From positions 81,272,504 through 81,336,503 of the forward strand of contig NC_134414.1 of NCBI RefSeq assembly GCF_030867145.1: a stretch of DNA of 64,000 nt, given 5' to 3'. This document shows, piece by piece, positions 48,415-59,300 of this stretch (within the stretch, counting starts at the first letter, position 1; each line of letters starts with the position of its first letter). This DNA is from Opisthocomus hoazin. Lineage: Eukaryota; Chordata; Aves; Opisthocomiformes; Opisthocomidae. Both the position numbers and the translations under genes were made by a program. The notes under the pieces are model-generated. The model ran no database searches. It saw nothing but the letters and a program-made list of their open reading frames with translations, and was not told where the DNA came from.

Positions 48415-51400
48415 AAGGAGTTCCGATAATCCACCCTACTGTTCATGTTTAATTACTAAACTTACAGTGCTTAAATCACACTGCTGTCACAAGTTCTGGT
48501 ATAAATGTTAAGGAAACTGAAGAGTATAGGATTTAGCAACTAATACTTATCAAAGACATACCAAACTAATAAATGCTTCTGAAACATTGAATTTATGTTG
48601 GTATGGTTGAGTATTGGGTAGAGTCTGACTTGGCTACTAGGCTGCCTCTACTTTCAGACCCTTAGCTGCTAGAAATCCAGTGCACTGAGAATGTCTGCAA
48701 AGGTATATTCCTTTTTATTTCTGAAACTGGTCAGTGAGGATTATGTACCAGTAGTAACCTGACTCTGTTTGCCTAGACTTATGTCCCATTGCGTTGAAGT
48801 TGCATACCTTATTACATTTGTCTGTCAACATTCAGGGTTTGGTTTGGTTTTGAGGGCTTTGTTGCCCTGGATTGTAAGCAGGAAGAGAGATTTATTTACT
48901 CTTTTTATCAGAACATAGAGGATCTGAGTGAACAAGACTGTGAGTCTGTGTTTCTTCTGCATTAGACTATATGAAATGTTGGAGCCTGGATGTCAGCTTT
49001 GATGTTGACTGAACACATGGCAGCCCCAGGCATATAGGGGCTGTGGTGGAAAGAAATCCATGAAGATGATGGAAGAATTAGAAGTGTTGAGCTTATCCCA
49101 TGCATTTGACTTCATTTTTCATTCTGCTTTCAAACTCTGGAGCTCTTCCCATGCCATTGCAAAGCCAAGAACTCAAATAGTTCCCAGCTTCTTGCTCTGT
49201 GTCAGGCAGCCATACCCATCAGTTAATTTTAAACCTACTCAGCCTTTGTTGCTGGGGAAAGCTTAGGTTCACTTTTTATTGGTGTGGTTTCTTGCTTCAG
49301 CAGTGGAAAAATGTTCTTAGTGAGCAGGACTGGTGTTGTGTAAATATGGGGTGTAAATCCCATTAAGCCATGGATCGGGCAACTCCACAGTACATCACTG
49401 TGTTCATGCCTGCTGGAAAGCCTTGGCAGCAATGAGAGAGACCCCTGAGTTCTATTCCATTTACTGAGTCCAAAGAAGTGCCCAGGGTTTCTTCTGATGT
49501 TCTGTCTCTGTTCTTGAGTATTAAGTCACACGATGAGATGGGAAGAGACTTTCCTCCGTTGTGAGGATGCACATCTCTTCTTGCACTCAGCTCCAGGAGA
49601 GATGTCACATCTGTCACCACAAAACATAATGTCTGCCTTTTGTCCTCATAGAGGTGCCAGGAGGATAGGATGGAGCCAGTGGGAACCCACCTTGCTCTTC
49701 TGGTTGTGTAGGGTTGAGAAGGGTATTAGTGTTCCAATGATACAAGGCAGCGTGTGGCCTCTTCCTGTTTGAGGATGAGGACCCTGCTCGCCACAGACGG
49801 CTTGCAGCAAGGTCCGAGCTGAAGGGGGTGGGAAGGTTGTGGGCTGACGTTCCTGACGCTCCCTGTGCTGTGCGGGAGCTGAGGCATGCTGTCCCTGTGT
49901 GTGCTGCTGCCTCACCACGGCTGTGGCACTGGCAGCCAGGAGTGGTTTTCCTGCAGCTCCACTTAAGCCAAGAAGAACATGAGCCTCGAAAGGGTAAGAA
50001 ATCCAAGTTCCTGTTGCTGTTGACAGTGTTACTGCATAATCCTGGTTCTGATCCTTAAAGAAGAATGCCTCCTCCTGTTGCTGTCTGGGGACTGAGGAGC
50101 CTCTGCGCTTACAGTATTTTAACCTGCAATTTTCTTTTTATCTCTTGGACTCAGCCTGCACTAGGTGACTCAGGAAGCAGCTTATTCATCCGAAACAACA
50201 TCTTCTCTACAAGGGCAAAGCCAAGCCCTTCAATATGATTGCTGTGGTGCTTTCCATCTGCTTACTGCCTGCTGTGGTAAAGTAATTTTGATAATGTAAG
50301 AGTCATATTGCCAGAAGTAATTGATATTAGCAAGAAGTGGTTACCAAAGCTGTGACCATATCCATGTTTTCTTCTAATTGACTCTACCTTTATGGAGGAA
50401 TTTGTTCAATGACCTAGAATAAGAGCATATACATGATTAGGTATGCATATAAAAAACATTTGAAATGTTATTTGGAAGCATCATCTTGAAAGGTGTTAGA
50501 GAAAATGGGAATTTTTTCAGTGACTTCCAAAATTATGAGCACAGGACGGTACCAGGGACCACAAGGCTTTAAAGGCAAACCAATGAGAGCTAATCACTGA
50601 TCAGTGCTACCTGGACATCACACCAGTGTCAGCTTTAGGGCAGTTCTTGAACATGAATAGGATCATGTAACAGACTATTGCAACTGCTCATGTTTGATAG
50701 TAGAGGTGGAGGTGTTAGATTCTGTATAAGACAGCAATTTAACCAACGGGTTTGGCAGATGCCTTAATTCATAAAAGAGTGAGCAGAATTGACCACTGAT
50801 GTCTTGTATTGCTATAGAAGTTAAGGAGATAGTTTTATTGTAATTAAGAGGAAATATATTTATTGCCTGTGTTTTGATCTGGTATCCTGCCTTTGAGGTT
50901 TGGTTATAATCTGGATACAACACCCAGTTCATTACCCTTATGTTGCATTCTGTTCATCTGGTCCTTCCTCAGGCCAGGGAACGTGTTATTTGCAGAATGT
51001 ATCTTTTGCTGCCTCACAACAAATTTGCACAGTTCTCTCTAGTGTTTGTATAAAGCAGCAAGTTAGTTGCAGTTGATCCTTCAGAACTGACTGTGCTGAA
51101 CAGATCTATCTAGTGTCTGACATTCCTACACATGTAGATATTATTATTGTTAAAAGGAAGTGTACCTCTTACTTTTTTTGTATTTAATCTGACACCGGCC
51201 TCTTGAGGCTTATCTGAAATGGCATGCACCACCATCCTTTCTTCTTTAACCACAGCACAGAAGATTAATTTGATCTAGTTCCCCCTCACATGCTACATCT
51301 CCTGAATACATCTCCTGCTGCCTCACAAAAAAAATTCATAGGTTAGCTCAAACAAATGCTTTTACACTTGCACTGTGGCACCTGTGAAGTGTCCTTGAAA

Positions 51401-54400
51401 CTGGACTGGTTATCCAGTTTGTTTGGATTGATGACCCTCACGCCAGGTCTTCCCCAGAATTCTGCGTATGATCCCAAATATCTGCCTGTAAGGGCACTGC
51501 GGAATTGCCTAGTGGTGTCTGTTAGTTTCTACTTTAACTGGAAAAGGGAAGGACTGGCAAAGTCTTTCTCTTCTGCGCACTCCACCTGACGTGGCTTGCA
51601 AACAGCATACGACTGTAAAAAACATTTGAGGAGAGTCACCAGGTAAAAGGACTTGAGGACTGCTTGCCCACGCCAAGCCATAGGGACACTTCTTTCTAAA
51701 GCTCTCTTTTTGAAGAAGTGGAGGAGAGGATTGTCAGATTAGCAAGTGTAAAATGGCCTGTGCAAGGCAGTTACGTGACCACTGATTGCTGTTGTGATGC
51801 TTAATAGAGCAGTAGTCATTTCTGGCATGAGGGCGTGCCTCAGCTGCTGTTCATCTTGGTTTTCTTTCTGCATCTCTCTATAAAAAATAAAATCAGGCTC
51901 TACAAATAAAATCAGGTGCAGTCAAAAACTGACAGAAGCGATAGTTGTGTTACTAAGGAAACGCGTCTATTCTGAAACATGAGGCTTAGAAGTCATAAAA
52001 AAGAAAATGATCTTTTCAATGAAACTGGATGTTCTGTTTCAAAGAATAAGTGTGATACTGGATGTCTTGGCTTTGTAGGATTCTTTACAAAAAAAGGCGA
52101 GGGGGGGCACAAACCGTATTATCTTCATGCACTTCCAGGCCACTGATGTAAACTGGGCATACTTAGAGGCTTAATAATGGTAGCAAGGGACAGTTGTTTC
52201 CATATTGGCATTACTGAAACTCATTATTGTAGTCACATCCCTGAGATCTGTACTTGTTGCTTATAAGGAAGGTTGCATGTGTGAAAATAGTGTCATCTGC
52301 CATTTCTTACTGGCAGACATTAATTTTACTAAATCTGCTTTTCTTATAGATCATTTCTTACTTTCAGATGTTATGCAAAAATGATGTAGATATTTTTTTG
52401 TGTAGTATTTGTCTGTAATGAGTCATTTAGGCAAAGAAAAATTCATCACCAAAATAGAACTGTGGAGGTAAAGTAACAGCCTTAGTCTATGCGTGGTCTA
52501 AGCTCTATAACAAAAACCTTGATGAGGTTTTTAGAGAAAGCAAGCCATTGCAATTTCATCTTCATGAATGCATTTGTAGCTTAAAAGGAGCTTAGACTTT
52601 AAGCCTCACTAACAATTTACTTGGAAACAGCAACACACTGTGTGGCTTTGCATGAATCTGCTGTGGGTTATCTGCAACTCTCCTCCCCTACATCTTGCTA
52701 CTGGTAGTAATCCCATTAGATGATTACATCTAGTGTCCTCAACAGACAGATTTAGTCATAATTTAAAAAGTACTTCGAGTGGGTTTAATTAACTGTGTGG
52801 TCATTTTATTACCAGAGCATCTCATACCCTATAACTTTGCCTTAAGTGAAGTCAATTTATGTCCCATTAGGACATGCTATTCTACAGTTTTGCAGATAAC
52901 CATCTGTTATTTAGTCAAAACTACAAGAACCAAGGGTTAAGCATTTTCATACTAATGAGTCTTTAATGCAGCTGTGCTAAATGTCACTGTAATATCTGAT
53001 ACCAATCTGTGGCTGAGTCATTTGAGGGAAGTGGTTCATGAGCTGGTGAGCAGCAGCTAGCTCTTCCTAGAGTTGTTTTGTTTAGCTCAACAGAAGAGAA
53101 ATGTATACATCAGGGTGGCGAGCATTTGCTTCCACTGTGGCTGATGGACTGGATCTGAATAGCTGTCATGATCCTGGGAGCGGGAAATCTTTATGCTTGG
53201 GCAAAATTGCACCAATTTTCTTGTCAGTAGCAGGCAGGCAGAATTGGCCTTTAGCAGAGAAATATTCTTATTTTCCTACAGCTTTCTAATCTTTCAGCTA
53301 ACAATATTTGTCTTTGACTAGTGATATTTATCTATGTATAATTTGTTTTTATATTTTAACCAGAGGAGAGGGAAAGCTGTTGAGGGAAAGAAGTTAGCCT
53401 GGTCTAACTTCTAACTTTAACTAACATTAACATATGGATGGAGACTGAATGAGAAGTTTTTGAGCTTTCTTTCCAGTTAAACTGTCTTTGGAATGGATGT
53501 GAAGAACTGAAAAGCTCTGTAGCATGTTCACTAAGAGTGGGTCTAGATTTGGGCAAGTGAATGAACTCTGTAGACTTGCACTTAGTACATAGGCAGATGG
53601 AAGTTCCTAAATAGAAAACGAGATTGTGCGCTCTCCTGGAGGTGGGGATAGCAGGGGAAGATGTCCATTATGAATGTAGCTGAGTCCTTGGAACCTGTTG
53701 TCCAGGCTTTTCCTTCAGAGAAACCATGTCTTGTTAGATGCAAGCTGTGCAGATCCACAGTCACTTTGGCAGAGAGGTGTGTTGTGATTTCAGCCTCCAT
53801 GTTCTGCCAAACAGAATATTAGTGTCTAACCTGTACTGAACAGTGAAGTCTGGTGAGGTAGCAAGTCGATAACACTGTATCTACGGGCAGCGTTGGCCAG
53901 GATGAGGAGGTCTAAGTGTTTCTACGGTTTGGTGTTTGCTGTAACTTTTGTATGTTCAGGCATAGTGTTTTGGTAACACAGGACACCCCGTGGTGTGAGA
54001 ACCTGGGGAATAGATCCTGTTTCTGAGTTGTGTACTGAGGGGAAAAAGGCTGATAACTGCAACATCTGCCTACTAACTTGAACAACTAACTCTTAAAGTA
54101 AGTTGCTGTTTCACTAGTGGCTAAAAGAAATATGACATCTTTTGGCTGAAGTGTAAGGATCTGAATGGAAAACACAGATTCACAGAAGGATTGTACAGTG
54201 GAGCTTTTCAATTGAGATGGTTACACTGCATCCACAAAATGGTCAGAAGGAACATGTGGAAAACTTTATACTGGCCTGTTTCTTCTAAAATGAGGCAAGT
54301 TTAAAAGAGAAGCACAGAACTAACCTTCAGCAGCAGCGTACAAGTATAACCCTACTTCCTAGGAAGGAAGAGAACATTAAAATGTTGTGTTGAGACAGAT

Positions 54401-55985
54401 TTGTAAAATGCAGTCTCTAAACATACACCAAGCTAATGTACACAAAATGTTGAGCTGTGTGTTGATAACTGTATTGCTCAAGTTTTGCCCATTAACTTCA
54501 TTGATGAAGCATGGAGAAAGCTGCAACTGAAAAAAATGGTATTTTGTAACATTTTGCCATCACTGTATTTCCTAAATCAGGTCACATTTAAAGTTGCCTG
54601 AAGGGTCACTGAATGTGTAGTGTAAAAACTGTGAGTCTTCCCTTGGTGGAAAGGGTCTTTTCTCACCTGAGAGTTGCAGCATCTGCCCAGAAAGGCAAGA
54701 TGGCAGGCATCTACAAGCTGGAGCAACGGACAGCGGGGCAGAGAGTTTTCAGGAAACTAATCCAGGGTTTTGATCTTCCGATGAAAACTGGCACTTGGCG
54801 GTCATTTCATTGTTTCTTCCCAAGGACTTTCTGCATGATCCTGGTTAGTTTTGCAGAGAAGGGGAGGAAGACTGTGGCAGCCAGCTGGAAAATGTAGAAC
54901 ATTTTTTCATCCCTCAGGACCCTGCTCTGCCAAAACATGGCAAAGCACAAGTAGGACATCCCTGCCCATCATCACTGGCAGCTATCAAACAGGCATTGCT
55001 GTCTAAGCCAGAATGTGCAGAGACCTGCAAAATATGGAGAAGGGACAAAAGTAGATTTAATTCCTTGTAGACTTCACCTGAGTAATCATTGTCAGAGCAA
55101 ACTAGTCACTGCGACAAAGCAGCACAGCAAATAGACTCTTACAGCTTCTCTTCAGACTGGCTGCTTCTGCCCTTAGGGATGGGGTGTATCCTACTGCCAG
55201 CCCCAGGGTCATCTGGAGCTGTGTCCATCACAGTAGTTTCAGCTCCCCTCTGGCAATGCCCCTGTGTTTCTTTTATCCTTTCTGTGGGTACAGCTTGAAA
55301 ACCAGGCCAGGGAAGCACACCCAAGTTTTCCACACCCGGGTGGAAAGCATTCCAGGCACAGACTGTGGTGGAATGCTTTCTTCAGCTCGTTGGGTGGACT
55401 CTGCTCTCAGATTATTTCCTCTGCAGCTCTTGCCTGCTGTATAGTAGTTGTGCCAGTCATTTTCCTTGCACGAGTGAGATCTGAGGCCCTGGGCCCATGA
55501 CCTGGACCCAAGGTTGAGCAAATCTTTGTTTCAGCGTAGTGAAGATAAGTGCAGTGGATACGCTTGAGTGAGGGGTGAGTGGAATTAGGGCCGTGGGAGA
55601 TGCCAGGCTTGGCCAGGAGTATGCCGTGGCTGCTTTGAGCTGAGCTGATACTCGTTCACTCTTAAATCCCTGTGAATGTCCACATCTCACTTGAAGTGAA
55701 TTGCCGAAGTGTTGTCTTTCTCTGGGGTCACGTCATTGGGCTGACTGACATATGTAAGAATTTCTATTCTTGGGAAGTCTTCCAGCGTCAAAGTGCCAGG
55801 CTGATGGAGTAGGGCTGCTTTTGAACAAGCGCCGAGTAACACTCTGCTTTGGTTTATGAACTCCTGGTGCATTGCACTGAGTTCAGGTTCTTGATGCTGC
55901 TCTGTAATGATTTCTGTTTTGCCTGTTACAAGCTTTCGAGCGCTTCTGCAGCACCTGTGTGTTAATCGACCGCTGAACTGACAAT
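48415..55985. other. AKAP17A-ASMT intergenic stretch, no gene recognised
   Basis: No coding exon or named repeat family is recognised across about 7.5 kb. Open frames are short and without domains. The last part before ASMT is expected to hold its regulatory sequence. Confidence 0.5.
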
Positions 55986-55993
55986 ACAAGCTT

Positions 55994-56186
55994 TAATCTG
56001 CGGTGCTTCTTCAGCCTTGTACTTGATGATGGAAGAGCCAAAGAAACAGCTAAACCTGGTGGAAAGACCCACTGAAGCCAAATAACTTAGCTAACACGGT
56101 TTTGTAACCAGCATGTTTCTCAGAAGCAATAAGATTAAGTGGGTCAGGTGGTGTGCTGTGTGCCTGGTGGAAAGAAGCTTATTTAA
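55994..56186 (+). promoter_or_regulatory. ASMT: Putative ASMT promoter: two TTAATCT sites and a TATA-like box
   Basis: A TTAATCT site lies at about 55,993-55,999 on the plus strand. A second copy lies on the minus strand at about 56,132-56,138 (plus-strand AGATTAA). Both fit the K50 homeodomain (CRX/OTX) core TAATC(C/T). A TATTTAA box at 56,180-56,186 would place transcription start near 56,210, giving a leader of about 20 nt before the ATG at 56,229. The chicken HIOMT (ASMT) gene is known to be regulated by CRX in pineal and retina. That these particular sites are used is inference. Confidence 0.5.
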
Positions 56187-56228
56187 ATGAAGAGAGGCAG
56201 AGAATCTGTGCCTCAGTGCAGAAAGAAG

Positions 56229-56300
56229 ATGGGTTCCACAGAAGACCTTGACTACCCTCAACTCATCTTGCAATACAACAGTGGATTTTTAGTCTCAAAG
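56229..56300 (+). CDS. ASMT: ASMT coding exon 1
   Basis: 24 codons, [15 protein letters not shown] to GFLVSK, then the donor CAAAG|GTAAGA. The start has a good context (AAGATGG) and matches the known N-termini (human MGSSED). An in-frame ATG 42 nt upstream (56,187) would add 14 residues but directly abuts the TATA-like box, so it is probably not transcribed from the promoter inferred here. Intron 1 (56,301-58,049) has no recognisable repeat. Confidence 0.93.
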
Positions 56301-59300
56301 GTAAGAAATACAACTCAGTCTTGGACAGATGTCTAAGAGTATGTAGACAGAAATATTCAAGGATCTCACTTTGAGTCCTGAATGTAAGTCTTTGGAATGA
56401 AAAACATCTCATACAAAAGCATCCTGTCTGCTCATCTAGACAGGAAGGAAATTTGAAAAGTAAAAGGATTTGAAAATGGCCTGACCCCTCAGGATAGATT
56501 TAGCATTTGTTGAGACTTCTCTGACCTTTGGAGGCTTGGATGAGTAGACCTTGTCTCTGCATGAGACTTTATAAAAAACACAGGGATTTATAGCTGAGAG
56601 CTTGCTGTCCGAGTGCCTTAAATGTGGAAGGTTCCTTTGATGGTGGGATTTCTTCTCACTTTTCATTTCTGGAGTTTTAGAAATAGAAGGCTGCCTGGAA
56701 TTGCCTTTTGCCCTCCCTGTTAAGCCATACAAAGAACAAGATTTTTCAAATATCTTCTCAAAGAATTTCCTTCCCTCTCCCATGGTTTGTCTGTAAGTAT
56801 TATGCAGAAGCCTTACCTTAAAAACTTCTGTCATTGCCTTTTCAGGTGAAAGAAAGAGTCTGGTAAAATGACAGTTATTGCAAACAGCATTTGATTAAGG
56901 CACAAAGGTAGAACTAGTAGTTCCACTTTCCTTAATATTTACTGATGTTGTTTGGTTTTGTGTGTTTGTAAGCACATAGGCATAAAATTATAATATCCAA
57001 TGCAGTGGAGAATTTTTCCTCATTTACTATTTAGTTACCTTTCCTGTTGTCCCTTGCTGCACCTTTGGCCAACAACAAAGGAATGCTCTTTGGGTTGTGC
57101 AAATACTGCTGCATCCTAAGGCTTCTGAAAGGCTGAGCTGACAGTAAAGGGTGCCCAGTGCTTTCCAGTTAACACTGGTACTGTTTTTGTGAGAAACAAT
57201 CTCAACTTTGGTTAAACCATGTTCTTAATGAGGGTAAAAGGAGCTTCCCATGGACTTTATCAAATCATTGTAGAGTTGATGCCTTTGTTACTGTTTTAGA
57301 CATGTTTGTGTGGCCAGAGAAATAACTAATACTTGTAAATTTGACGGTGTCCAGCTAAAGAAGGATGTTTTTCTCATGTATGGTACATATGTCTGTCTGA
57401 AGGTTGAGGGTTGTTCCTGGAGATATTTCACACCTTCCTTCTCTGTGAAAAGACAAGGCAATTCTTCTGGCTTGAATGAAGCACTCCTTTTGGCTGTGGT
57501 GAACCTCCCTGCCTCAGGGAGACCACTGTAGTCATGCATGTCAGTGTCTGAAAACAGGGTCCATAGCGTGAGATATTCCCCTCTGCTGCAAGCCACAGGA
57601 GAGTCTCCAGGGTTCATTGGAGCGTACATTAGATGCTTTGTCAAAGAACAAAAACAACAGCAGAAAAACCCACCACCACCCAGTCTTGACTTTGTGCTCT
57701 CCAGGCAGAAATCAAGAGAGACTGTGAGAACGTTCTCTGAAGCTAAGGAAGAGGCAGGAACATTCACACCCGAAACCTGGTCTCTAAATGTGAATCTTTG
57801 TGAGCCAAAAACATTGGTTGGCTTCACCAGAAAAAAAAAGTGAAAAAAATCTATGCTAGAAGCACTGTATGGTATTATCGATGTCCACAGAAGCTTGAGT
57901 TTAATCATTGGTCTCATTTATATGAAATATGGATTTACCTGAAAAAAATATTATTATGTGTGTATTTTCTCCAACAAAGCAGCTTTAGAAATGCAATAGG
58001 CATTGGTGCTATCACCTGATCTCTTGCTCCCACCTTTCCTTACCCCCAGGTTGTGTTCACTGCCTGTGAGTTGGGGGTGTTTGATCTTCTGCTGGAATCG
58101 GGAGAGCCTCTGTCTTCAGATGCCATTGCTGCGCGCTTGGGTACCAGCACCACGGGCATGGAAAGACTGCTGGATGCTTGTGTGGGGTTGAAGCTCTTGG
58201 CAGTAAAGCTGACACAAGTAGGAGGTAATAAAGGGCAGAAGAAGGGGAAGAAAATAAAAGACTTAAACCTGTGAGGTTTTTGAAAGTGAGGTGAGGTGTG
58301 TGGGGGGAGGTGATACCTAGTGTCAGGCCAGTTACTGTAGCTGGAAGGAGGAGGGAATTGCTTGAGAACACCATCCGCTCTTCAACTGGATGAGAAGCAG
58401 CAAATGTCAACAAGATGTAAAGTGAAGGTGAAGGGCTCTATATCCCTAAACTTCTTTGTGAAAGAGCCTCAGGTGACCTTGGAGAAGATATTCAGAGTCT
58501 CTGCAGAGCTGGTCTCAAGAAAACTCTGAGGTTGGTCATGATTTTAAACCTTAAAACAAAATGCCAGGGTGGATGGGCAATAGCATGATTTAAAAACACG
58601 TTTTGGTTTTCTTTGGGGTTTTACCACTGCGTGAAGTATTTTGTTAGGATGCTGATCTGAGCTGAGAGGTAATGTAAGTTTGCCCTTGCTTCACAGATGT
58701 TGAGTCCATGTGGTCAGAAGGGTTCTGTGGTCAGGACTAGCCAGAGTCTTAAAAGTTGTGTCACCTGCTCTGGCTTGTGTTGCCTTGCCGTGTTTTAGGG
58801 CTTACAGTATTTGCCCAGTGAGTTCAGGGAGAACAGGCTCTATCTTTAATTTTCCTTTTGTATGCCAGTCCCATGGGCGAGTGATACCCCTGCAGATGCA
58901 TTGGAGGCAGTGGGGGAGATTTCTGTGAGTCCTTTGGGTGTTCATCTGTCTGCAGAAGGTCCTGCCCTAGTGAACAGAGAGAGGGTAGGTGTGGTTGGCA
59001 TGCTGTTTTGGGAACTTGTCTCCCAGTTGCTGACCTTGTTGACCGGAAACGTCTGCAAGGGCTTCTCATTTAAATAGAGCATACAAAAAGCTTCCTCTGG
59101 TGGTAGAAACCTATAGGTAAATTATGACACTTGTAATGCATTCCTCTTGCTGTTCTTGAAGGAAATTCTTGGTGCTGGAGTAAGGGCAGGCAGATAGTGT
59201 TTACTCACATTGAATGGGGCAATGCACATTTCAGCAACCCTCACCCACTGCTCATTGCAGTGGAAGGATTGATTGTAGAAGCAATGTGTTTCTCTCTTTG

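Noticed and set aside
57288-57917. 209-codon minus-strand frame in ASMT intron 1
   Set aside because: No recognisable domain, and it is antisense inside an intron; treated as chance.
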